Assembly (NCBI RefSeq): GCF_030867145.1 | Contig: NC_134420.1 | Location: 9,940,823 to 10,004,822, forward strand | DNA: 64,000 bases | Reading direction: 5' to 3' | From: Opisthocomus hoazin | Lineage: Eukaryota > Chordata > Aves > Opisthocomiformes > Opisthocomidae | Shown: positions 1-11,100 of the stretch, in pieces | Position numbering within the stretch: the stretch's first letter is position 1 | Layout of the letters: each line of letters starts with the position of its first letter | The notes under the pieces: model-generated | Told to the model about the DNA's origin: nothing | Database searches by the model: none | The model's input: only the letters and a program-made list of their open reading frames with translations | Made by a program: the position numbers and the translations under genes

Positions 1-3000
1 TCAGCAGCGTGCCCGTAAGGAAAAGCAAGTGATGTGAGTAGACGCGCTCACTGGAGTCAACTCATTCCTGAATCGGGCAGTGATATCCTCCCCCCAACCT
101 TCCAAGGATAGTTGCTAATCAACAGAGTTGTTCCAGATAAAATGCCAAATGTCACTCCTGTTGCGGCGGAGCTCAGAGGGATGGAAAAATCTCTGTTGGA
201 TGTATTCCTGTTGGACAAGAGCAGGCTTTTCCCCTTCCCTCCTCTTACTCTCCTCTCCCATGAAGGATCAGAGAGGACGGAGGAAGGGTGATAATCATTG
301 TGTCCTGTGGTCCTGACACTGCTTTCACTTGCCCAGTTCTGCTGCAGCTTGGAACTGTGCTTTGGTCTGGTGTGATCTCTTCTGCTTTAAAGGATTTTGG
401 AAAAAAACTGAAGTAGTTGAGTTGTTTGGTGTAATTACTGCCCGTGAGCAGGACTGTAACGTGGGCTATGTGCGTGCTTTGAGGCTGTTGCACTAGGACA
501 GCTTTTTATTTATGACTTTTTCAGCTTCATGCTTAGTTTCAGAATAAATCACCAACAGCTTATGTGATTTTTTTTTTTCCCCTCAAATTTATGGAATATA
601 TTTGATCTGTTCTCTGTATTTCTTATACACATTCCTTCAAAATTAGAAAAAAAATCTTGTAGCCATAAATTTCTAGAGAGACTTGTTTTCTTACTGGCCT
701 TTGTAACTTGACCAGATGTAGTCCTTGTCACTCCAGAGAGCACAGGCTGACAGTACCTCCCTGGAGTGTTTTTGTTAAATTGAATGTCTTCTTTTTGTAG
801 GTTGGGATTGTCAGGAGGATGGGTTATTAGGACTCAGTAACACAACCGTTGCATCCGAGTAACTTGTCGATTATCTTCTAACATTGGATCAGCATACAAC
901 TTCCATATGTTTAGAATATCGGTTAAAAACCTGTATACAGATAAACACCTGTCTTAATACAGGTATTTTTTATAGGGGTGACCAGGGGAAGAAGTTGTGC
1001 AACGTTGACAAGGAAGCAACAGCTTTGTAAAGTCAGCCCATTGCTCTCACATACTTGAAGCTTTGAAATAAGCTTTATCTAGAGTGGAATGTCTTGCTTT
1101 TTTCTCCTTCCACAATGCCTAAAATTCTTGCTCCATTTTTTTTTTAAATTTTGCGTTTTAGCTGTTTAAACGAGAAGCAAAGCTCTGTTTGTAAATTGAG
1201 ATTTCTGTCAGTTAGGGAAGCGCAGTAGGAGAACGAGCTAAAAATGCCCCTGTAAACAACTTGCACTTCAACGTGCTAGCAGATGTTATTCTATCACTTT
1301 GAACTGTGCATCACTGAAGTGTATTGGGATATCTTAAAATAGTCAGGGGTGGTGGCCAGAGACTCGAGACTACTATAGATGGTGAGGCTGTTGCGCTGTT
1401 GCAATGAAATAAGCCAGAAGTACATACTGCTAAGGTCATTTGCTTGCTCAAGGTCAGCGTGTTTAAAGTCAGCTGCTATACTTCTGAGCATGGTTACTCT
1501 CAGGAGTACATAAAAGAAAAGAGTTCTGATAATGTAAGGAATTGCTATTACAAGTGAATTGGGACACCTAAAAATTTTGCCTCCCTGCTTCCCCCCCCCC
1601 CCAAAGTTGCTGTAAATGCTGATTTATTCTCTTATCTGAGCAAATGGAACTTAATGTCAAGATAAACTTTTGTGGCTCTTGTCTGCGAACAAATTGCTTT
1701 ATTGATGTGGCAAGATTTTGTTTGCACTTTTTGCATAGTGTTCATTAATTGTTTAATTGAATTCCCGTTTTAAACTTCTGTTTCACAATTAGTAGAACCT
1801 AACCAAGACCATTAGAAGTGTCCTCCAGGAGTGGCAATTGTAGCCCATCATAACTTCATATTTACATAGCTGTTAGATAACAAATACAGTTTCAATTCTC
1901 TTACTGTTTTCTATTCAACATAACAAGGTCTCTAATACCTTATTATTCTCTGTTCATAGAACCAGAAAATAAAAGTAGTTTTTATGGTAATGGTGTAGTT
2001 TTTTTGGTTTTGTTGTGGTTTGGGGTTTTGGGTTGTGGGGTGGGTTTTTGTGTGTGTGTGTGTTGTTTTGTTTTTTTTTTTTCTTCCTTTTTTTGCATGC
2101 TCTGGAAAAGAATGGCAAGGTTACTGTAAATTTGCAACTTTTTTTAACCCTCTCTGAAGATCCAGAGGAGTATTGTGGGGATGGGAGTGGATGAAATGAC
2201 AGCCAGCCTTCGAGTTGATTGTTTTTCTGAGCTAGAGATTTTCCTGGTAACATAAGCTGGGATAACAAATTAAGCATTCAAAGGTACCATGTACGTGCTG
2301 GAGATGTAGTAATGTCAGCCCATATTTCAAATTAATAGCAATGGCAGGAGCACCAACTTAAGTCAGAGCTCAGATGATGGTTCTCTTGGTCTTTAGATTG
2401 CTTCATTTTGAACAGAAGGGAAATTCTTTCATAATTTTGAAGGCGAAAGAGCTCTTGGTTCTTGCTGTATTTCATTTTTTTGAGGTTGAACGATAGACAT
2501 AAGTTTGTCATGGCTAAAGTTTTGGGAAGCAACTTTTATTTTTCACACATTAAAATAAATTTACTGAAATGTGATCCTTTTTTCACTGCACTGATGTTTG
2601 TGTCATGAAGATTTGTTTGTCATGCATCTGTGTGTATGTGAGTGTGGATATATCGGATAACTTAACTGTAGAAAATACCAGTGGTAGCTACAATGCTGTA
2701 TTTGTCAATATTGTGTCTAACTGGTCCCACTGTGCCTGTTTTGAAAATATGGCCATGTATTTTGGTTGTAAGAGCAGGTAGTACTAGATCTAAATCAACG
2801 CGATCGAAAGTGAAGCCCCAGTCTCTTCCATCTGGCATCCTCGCCTTCGAAGGAGAACTGTTTTGTGGGTGAAGGCTGCCTACTGCACCAGCTCACAGCA
2901 TCCAACATGAATGAAGAGGATGAAGCAGTTTTGTGGAGGAAGCAGTTTGCAAATAAATAATGTGGGCACACTGAGAATATTTAATACTTGTGCGAGTTCA

Positions 3001-5160
3001 GATCAAAACCAGCAATAAAACACTATCGTGATTAAAAAACAAAGCGGTGACAATAGCAAAAAACCCTTTTATGAATTCTGGCTTTAATTGGAAAGTGGTA
3101 GAGGTGTCTGACATAAATAAATGGGATGTGATTAAGTAAAATTAAATATCATATGAAAATAAGTTGCCTGAAATGTCCATATTGTCAACTTTTATACCGT
3201 ATGTTTGAAGGTCCTTGATGCTGCAGTGCTAGCTAATATTTTGGAAGGATTTTTGTTTGGACTGTTAATAAAAAACCTTCTAACAAGTGAAATTGGATTA
3301 GGGGGCTGGGGGAAGCAAGCCAAAAGCATTTCACAGATAAGATATTCAACCAGTTGCGTTTTGAAACTATGATGTTACCTGAAGAACATGTAAAGTGTCA
3401 TTGTGCTTAAAAAAAATATGGTTTGTTGGTAATTCGACAGCAGCAGTTGATTTAAAGGCAGGTGTAATGTAATTTAAACTAGTAGCACTTGTGTGAGTAG
3501 GTGAGTCTTTATGCAGACAAGGTTGTGCTAGTGAGATGAAACATAGAGACGTTTTTATCCCTATGAAGCATTTAATCAAACTCTGAATCTCCGTGCAGGC
3601 GTAGGTGTAAAGTATGTGGGAGAGGGGGCGATGCTGTGGCCTTCTGTCCCACATGCTTGTCGCTGGAAGCGGGCAGAAGCACCTGCTAGTAGTACTAAGC
3701 CTCCACAGAAGATGGACGGTGGGAAGCATGGTCTTCCATCCCTGCGGTGTTGTCCAGTTTGTTCTACGGCATGGTACAACTGCAAGCGGACTTCACCAAG
3801 ATCTGACCATTAGCCTGCAAAGTAATGGAAAAACAACTTTGTAGGAGTGAAGGCCCACTTAAATGATAGTAAATTCAGAATACATTGGGGTTCACTTAAT
3901 TTCCTTGTGCTTTCAAAAGTCTAAACTTTTTTTACTAGCGTAAAGATAGTCAGAATTATGACCAAAACTTCTTTTGCAATGCACAATATGTACTTCAAGG
4001 ATAAATTATTAAAAGCAGCTTATTTGGAAATGCATAGTATCTAGAATTTTCTGTCAGTAATAAATTATTACATATTCTGTAAAATGCACTATATTATCTG
4101 GATTGCAGCAGCGCAGGAGCCTGGGCATAAAGCCCTTATTCTTTGGGGGGGGGGGGGAGGGGGGTGAAAGATAGTTACGGTGCATCTTCAGAGCAGGCAA
4201 GTCAAACCTGGTCTCATTTCTCTGTTAAACTGCTGTCGGACGCTCCAGGGCATTCGAGATCTCTCACTCTTGCCTTCATGGTGTGTGCTGTGCTGGGCGC
4301 AGCGTATTTAAAATTACCTAAAGCTGAGAAACGGAGCAATTTGCCAGCTGTGCTGTTTGTGTGCAACTGAGATACAGGCAGTGAAGTTTGCTTGCACAGG
4401 AAGCTTTCTCGGTGCTAAAAATCGAACGTTCATGGAATTTTGTTCTGTGCTTTCAGGACTATAGTAAATGTTGTGGTTTTTCCCGTTGTGAGTGGCAAAG
4501 ATGTTTTTGTTGTCCCAGGACAGCATAGCGATCTTTTGCAAAATGTCACCTCTTTATGTGGTTCCCTTAATTCAGGATTGCACCATAGCTGAAGTTTTAT
4601 CAGTATTTTGAATGCCTTATTGGATATATTTGATAGATTCTTAGCCTTATAGTCAGTCATTCAATATGAAGTGTTCAAAAATATTTAAAAACAACAGATA
4701 CTTCATGGTGAAATCTTTCACGAGAATATGCTTTATTGTTTCAAGTGTAGTACATATAGGTAATCTTGGAAAAAGAGCTGTTCCTTTCGCAACAATATCA
4801 GTATTCAGAGCAGGTGTGTATATAAAAATGTACAGAACGCAACTGAACTTCTTTGCATGTTCAGAATTAATGTAAATTTAAAATGTAGTTGTACAAAATT
4901 GATTCTAGGAATTGAATTGGAACCGGGTTTTCATTATCTTTATTACTTTCAGTAAAACTTTGATAATTTTTGGATATTTGCATTTCATAATTTCTTTGTA
5001 AAACTGCATTCATTACATTGCTTATCTACAAGGCTTTTCTATATATGTAACATGAAGCTTTTAAACTGCATATTACTGTAGTTTTATCAACTGAGAAGTT
5101 TAATAATTTTTAAAATTGATTTGAGTTGTTAGGGTATACTGTAGGTCACGAATTGGTAGT
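1..5160. other. HIPK3 intron, unassigned AT-rich sequence
   Basis: No exon, recognisable repeat or RNA gene seen. Contains low-complexity runs: a C-run near 1591, a G/T-rich tract at about 1997-2090 with a G-quadruplex motif, and a G-run near 4145. The short open frames here show no family features. Confidence 0.6.
2022..2044 (+). repeat. G-quadruplex motif in G/T-rich tract
   Basis: GGGG-TTTT-GGG-TTGT-GGGG-T-GGG: four G-tracts with loops of 4, 4 and 1. It lies on the strand that appears in the HIPK3 pre-mRNA, inside a TTTGGTTTTG-type tract ending in a short TG repeat. Confidence 0.6.
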
Positions 5161-5423
5161 AGCACTTAATGATACTTGCGAAAAAGGTCAGATGTCAAAA
5201 GTGTTGTTTGCACTGGAAGTTGTGCCGAGTGCCTTATTTTGAACCCCGGTAATGTTTAAATCTTTGAGCTGTTCATTTTCTCACTCTTGATAATTAATCT
5301 TTTGCTTCTTGCCATCCAGTACTGTTTTAGCTCAAGATCTAGTGTGTATTTCTTTATGGAGAGTATGCTGTTTGTCTATGCGTGTTTTGTTAAGACTGTT
5401 TTTAACACCTTGAAACTTTCATC

Positions 5424-6290
5424 AGCACTTCCACACACCCATGTCCATCCCCTCCCACCATAACAGTGGTTTCTGAGGCGCATTTAAAACGTCTTCTGCA
5501 TCTGCTACGTGGCCACGTTTGGGTTCAGTAAAGTGGCTGTAGTTCTTGGGCTTTGGACTTTGAGTTGTGGTAAATCCAGAGGCTGTACCGTAGGTACTTG
5601 GCTTCTCTAGAGAACTGCCTGATGAATGAGGTCTGTGTTGGCCACTACCAGTGGGTGACAACGGGGCTGGAGGGACCTCCAGCTGCTCCTCTGTTTCTGG
5701 AGGTTGCGCAGCAGGCTGCAGAGTGGACAGGGTCTGTGTACTGATGTGCTTGGTAGTCCCATCATGAGACAGTCACGCTGGGCAGAGCCTTGTGTGGAGA
5801 TGCAACCAGTTTTGGACACTTCACCTCTCTGGAAGAGTAGCTAGAAGTGGAGCAGAGGGCCTCAGCATTTTTGGTAACAAGAACTGTAGAAAGTAGAACA
5901 GGAGACCGTAATTTGCAGATTATACGATACGGCTTCTGACTGTGCTTTGGTTTTCAGCTAGCCTTGAATTATTTCAGCAGCTTCCACTAAGAAAGTACTC
6001 TTAAATCAAAAGCTTTCCTGTACTTGGAAAGTAACTGGGAAAGCTCTGTAGTTAAAGTTGATGTCTGTCTGATTATGCTGAGTAATTTCTGTGGAGAGGG
6101 ACACTGACAAAAACCAAGGGATTAACCGATCCTGAAAGTTATTTCTTGCTGTTTGTTTACTGGTCTCCCTGCCTTATCTGTAGATGAACTCGATGAGTCT
6201 CTTCTCTTATTGAGACCTGTTTTTTCATGACCAACACCACTTACATCCTTAGTGTTGTCTTGCTCTGTGTGATTTTCCTGTGCAACAGTG
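5424..6290 (-). pseudogene. Decayed coding remnant, probable retrocopy, parent unknown
   Basis: On the minus strand long stretches read as ordinary protein once frame changes are allowed. From about 6290 down: TVAQENHTEQDNTKDVSG and KRRDSSSSSTDKAG, then stops. From about 5890: KNAEALCSTSSYSSREVK and KLVASPHKALPSVTVS. After a frame change near 5765: TTKHISTQTLSTLQPAAQ, QSPKPKNYSHFTEPKRG, DAEDVLNAPQKP, ending at a TGA (5422-5424). The composition (Ser/Pro/Gln/Lys-rich) does not look like CR1 and I do not recognise the parent. Stops and at least one frameshift argue against a working gene. No clear poly-A tail was seen, and similar text may continue below 5424 with more stops, so limits are approximate. 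Confidence 0.45.
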
Positions 6291-7033
6291 TTTGTTTAGC
6301 AGTTGTTTAGCTGTTAAACACCTACCAAAAAAGTTAGGAAACTGGCAGATAAACTTAACAAAGGAAAAAGCTGCAACACTGTAAGTAATTACACGGGAGT
6401 CAGCGTGTGTGGTTAGTGCCCGAGTACTCCAGCCTGCCCTCTGAGTTGCTGTCCCGCAGGGATGGTCGCTCGTGGAGCGGTGCTGCGTGCTGTTTGGGGT
6501 GGTTGCTTTGTAGCTGTGCAGTTGCCTTCCTGAAAGAACAACTTGGGGATTGCCTAAACCTGATTAGCGCTAATTTTTTGTTTTGCTTCATCTCTGGTTG
6601 TTCTGAGGTTACGTTGGCTATGATTATTAAGCATTTACATGTGAGAAGCACCTTTTTCTTTATATGTCTAGCTGTAGCATTATTATTAGCCTGTGTACAA
6701 ATGATATCAAATGACTTTTTTCCCCCCTCCATTCTAATGTAGAGGTATCTGATGTAAAATTAAAAAAGAAGCCCCAAAACTTAGTCTGATATTTAATGCG
6801 GATTTACTGGATTGATGGAGGTCATGCCCGTATGTGGTTTCCTGTTTTGTAGCTATTTTTCGACACTTCAGCATTTTCATTCTGTGTGCACCAAGGATCG
6901 AGCTTACGTGAGACCACTGGCTGGTTCTTGCAGGCTTGTATGAAATAATGCCAGTATAGTACCAATTAAATCATTTAGATAACCAGGGTGTATAGGTCAT
7001 ATTCCCTGGAGATAAATAATCTGTGCCACCTTT
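6291..7033. other. HIPK3 intron, nothing assigned
   Basis: About 110 codons are open on both strands near 6400-6740, with no recognisable family. Overlapping open frames on opposite strands in non-repeat intron sequence are most likely chance. Confidence 0.5.
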
Positions 7034-7630
7034 ACAGAATCACAGAATCACAGAATAGTAGGGGTTGGAAGGGACCTCTGTGGGTCATCTAGTCCAACCC
7101 CCCCTGCCGAAGCAGGGTCACCTACAGCAGGCCGCACAGGACCCCGTCCAGGCGGGTCTTGAATATCTCCAGAGAAGGAGACTCCACAACCTCCCTGGGC
7201 AGCCTGTTCCAGTGCTCCGTCACCCTCAGAGGGAAGAAGTTCCTCCTCATGTTCAGACGGAACTTCCTGTGCCTCAGTTTGTGCCCATTGCCCCTTGTCC
7301 TGTCACTGGGCACCACTGAAAAGAGCTTGTCCCCATCCTCCTGACACCCACCCTTCAGATATTTGTAGGCATTTATAAGGTCCCCTCGCAGCCTTCTCTT
7401 CTTCAGGCTGAACAAGCCCAGTTCCCTCAACCTCTCCTCGTAGGGGAGATGCTCCAGTCCCCTCACCATCCTCGTAGCCCTCCGCTGGACTCTCTCCAGT
7501 AGCTCTTCATCTTTCTTGAACTGGGGAGCCCAGAACTGGACACAGTACTCCAGATGAGGCCTCACCAGGGCAGTCTAGAGGGGAAGGAGAACCTCCTTCT
7601 TCCTGCTAGCCACACTCTTCTTGATGCATT
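7034..7630 (-). mobile_element. CR1 LINE, 5'-truncated, antisense to HIPK3
   Basis: The left end has tandem AGAATCAC octamers, the reverse complement of the CR1 3' tail, then GGTTGGAAGGGACC and GTCATCTAGTCCAACC. On the minus strand an open frame (7122-7565) encodes the C-terminal end of CR1 ORF2: [46 protein letters not shown] and [15 protein letters not shown]. The element stops at about 7630, so only the last 0.6 kb of a roughly 4.5 kb element is present. Tail repeats and an intact frame suggest a fairly recent insertion. Confidence 0.95.
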
Positions 7631-7639
7631 TCACAGAGG

Positions 7640-8170
7640 ACAGCGTTGTATGACTTAGGAATACCAAATGCAGAACAGTAACCTCAGCCCTTCCTCTCCC
7701 TTACTGACAATTAAACTTCAACTAAAAGTTAATTACTTTGTAATTAGTGCTGTTCCCCCTCCCGACCCAGGAGACCTGCAGTCTCCTAGCTGCTGCGTGG
7801 TGCTGCTTGTGGGTTTCCCGGTGTTCCCGATGGTGGGTGCCAGGCGGAGGCTTCAGGGAGATGCGCTGGGTCGCCGCGGGGTGAGTGCTGTGCAGGAGCC
7901 GTGTTCTGCCATTCGGGAAGCAGGCGATGCAGTCTGCTGGGCCATGGTGGAACGCGTGCGGCGGGCAGCTTCAGGGTGGCTCCTGAAGAGCAGAGTCCCT
8001 GTGCTTGGCACAGAAGTGAACGGGAACCGGTGCAGTGCTCAAGCGGGACGAGGAGGCGGAGGAACCAGAACCGTGCCTGCTCACGCTGGAGCAGTGGGGC
8101 TAACGCATGCCGTTCGGGGAGCCAGGGGCTGCGTAACAAAATGCGTACCTTTTAGAAAGCCAGTGTGTTA
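7640..8170. other. GC- and CpG-rich patch in HIPK3 intron
   Basis: From about 7780 to 8140 the base content becomes clearly GC-rich with many CpGs (for example GGTCGCCGCGGGG, GGAACGCGTGCGGCGGGC), unlike the AT-rich flanks. A 167-codon frame is open on + (7668-8171) and a 117-codon frame on -; neither resembles a known family. It may be a small intronic CpG island or a decayed insertion; nothing decides between them. Confidence 0.4.
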
Positions 8171-11100
8171 ATTTCTGGTCATTTAAATAACGTGAATGGC
8201 TGCTATGTATGTTGGTGTGGTTGTGTTTTATTTCTGCATCCCCTGGCACGTATTACACGCGTGCTTACCCTCAGTCTTTGTTGTTCCTGAATTGCATCGC
8301 TTGTGTGTCTTGAGCGTGCATAGGATCGGATGCAACAACTTGTTTCCCTTTGCTGCTGTGCTTTGATTTCAGCTTTGCTTCAGAAGTTTGTAAAGATATT
8401 TTCAAATATTTTGCCCTTAGTTGTTTTTTTTTCTGGAGCAATGCCTTAAGAAAGACCTCTCTCTTTTGTGAGACAAACGTTTTGTCAAGCAGCTGACCTG
8501 TGCGGTTTGAGGTGAAAGCAAAGATGAAAGGTGGTACACAGGCTAGTGTGTGTTAGCAAATCAAAAAGTACAAGTATTCTGTAGTTTAATGGCCGCTTAG
8601 TGGTAGTCATCTGAGTGGATACATTCTTCAGTTCTTGAGTTATAGTGACGTGGCTTAATTTTTCTTCTGCGCAAGACTGTCAGTGTAGTTTGTCTTAAAG
8701 ATTCTTTGAATGCTTTCTTTGACTTTTTCATTAATCTTTAGAGAATGATTACAGACAAATCTCTGAAGTTTCTCTGTGTATGTTGCATCTGTAACTTTCC
8801 AGTTGAGCTGTGAGGACAACCGAAAGCACCCTTGGACCAAGACCAGCTTGTTAGAGGGGACATTTGGTTGCCTGCAGTTGCAGTTCTGAAATGGGTAATG
8901 CAAAAAACTCCTGCGGTAAGAAATAAGGTGATTACTGGGTGGGTCGAATCTAGAGGGGATTTTTGGAAAAAACTTCAGAGCTGACTTCTTAATGTGCTGA
9001 AGTGTGCATTTGTCCCAATACCACTGCAACTTTCAAGTACTTCAAACCAAATCTGACAGCAGATGAAAGTCGTGAAGGTGCCGATACCAACACTACGACA
9101 GCAGCTGCAGAGCAGAGGGAAGTTTCAAACTAGTGATTCCTGCAAGATGAAAAGGAAGGAGTTGGTTATCATGCTTGCTGTTGTGTTGTGCAGTAGCCAT
9201 CTGGCTAGTCAGCCTGTGTGTAGCTCTGGACTAACTAACTAATATACTTCTTGCCCTTGCGTGTTATAGAAGGCAAAATATAGATCTAGGATTGTTCATT
9301 CTTTTCTGGGGATAGAAGTAGTGCAAATCTGAAAAAGCAGCAACGAAGAAGTGTGTTAAGACTGGTGGTTGTTGGTAAGCTTGTTTGCATTTGTGTGGTA
9401 CGACAGCAGATTCTCTTCTTCAGCAGAATGTGGCACAAAGACCTGTGGAGAAATGTGTGAAAAGCTTTCTGACTTCTAAAATGGAGAGAATTTCCTGATG
9501 TTTACTAAAAGCTTGTGTTCTTAGTTCTCTCTCCAGCTTGTTGCTCAATGCTCACTTCTCATGGCCGGCACTGCCGCTGCAAGAAGAACAGAAAGCTATG
9601 CAGACAGGGCAGGGAACTTTATTAAAAAAAACAACCAACCAAAACACACACATGCTCCCCCCACCCCCCAGACAAAGCACCCATACCACCTTATCCTCCC
9701 ACCCCCCTCCCCCCACCAAAATCCAGACAAAAAAACCTCCACCCAACAACCAAAACAGACAAAAAGCCTAAAACCCCCAAAAGCAAAGGACATCCCCACC
9801 CTAAAATGTATTGGGGAATGGGAAGAGAGTGCACGCTCAGAATCACGTCAGGATGCCTGTAGCTGTATGTACCTGTACTTACAGGACTATCATCTCAAAG
9901 CTGTGCGTTGTTGTATTTAATTTTTCTACTGTTGTGTGGTTTGTTTTTATTTTCACCCTCCCTTGTAGAAACAAATATTTTATAATATCTTAGTTGCTTT
10001 AACTAGAGTATGTAGTATTTTGTGCCAAACTTCTGTAGGTCTGAGCCTATGAGAAAGTATCTGAAAAATTAAAATGAGCCCTGATTGTTCTGAAATACGC
10101 TCTGGTGCTTGGCATCTGAAGGACTGCCATGTGGGATTCTGCACATATTTCTGCTAGGCACTATCCTGTAACCGCAGCATCTCGAGCAGTTGCCTCTTTA
10201 GGGATATCAGTACTGCTAGGTATCCGTAGGAGTTCAGGTTCCTGCTGTTCTGCTCTGAAGGACAAATACTTTATGCCTGTAAATTAACTTTTTTTGGGGG
10301 GGATTTACCCTATTGGTATACCGTAATTAGTTCCATGGTTGGGGAATCCTTCCATCACTTGGCAGTGTGTGAGTGTACTGGGAATAGTGGCAAGTTCTGT
10401 TCTGCCTTCTGCCTCGTGGTGAGCATGGTAAACATGCGGGGCTCAGCATGTCCCACCATCAGCCCTTGGGGCACGGATACCTCACACAGAATGCACGTGG
10501 GGAGCGTGTGTTTGAGCAGCTCCGCATTATGCTACAGGTGGGCAGCTCTCGGGTCTGAGAGTCACTGGCTAATCTCTGTAATTATTTGGAGTATTTAAGT
10601 ATCTTCAGTTAAGTAGCCAGCTTTGCTGCCTTAATAACATCTTACGCAATGGGGACCTTCCCACGCTCCTTGCTGGCTCGAGGCGACATGTCAGAGTAGA
10701 ATTTTTAGTGTCCAAAGGGGGTTGTTGAAAAGGGACTCTGTGCAATTAAGAATATTTTCTTTTGAAAGTCAAAATAGATTTTTTTTTTTTATTATTCTTC
10801 CTAAATCTGCTGTATGTCAGTTATTCTATTTACAGCTTTTTTTTTTTTCCCCTTGCATTGAACTGTTACACATTACTACAGAACTGGTAGCTGAAAGAGA
10901 TTAATACCTAGGGAAATGGGCATTAGTCAATGATGTGGTTAAACACAGTCTCTTTTTACTCTTTGTGAAACTTGACTTTTAATTTAAACTGGAATTTGTG
11001 AATGAAAATTAAGTTAAACTAAATTTCCAATGTTTTGTTTTCATTAGCCATAGTCTTTTTTTCCTCATTGGGCTCACGTGTGACTTGTCCAAGAATGTGA

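Noticed and set aside
6400..6742. 110-111 codon frames on both strands
   Set aside because: They mirror each other on opposite strands, have no recognisable features and no splice context; most likely chance.
7034..7060. Short tandem octamers as a microsatellite or CRISPR-like array
   Set aside because: They are the normal 3' tail of a CR1 element, confirmed by the adjacent ORF2 sequence.
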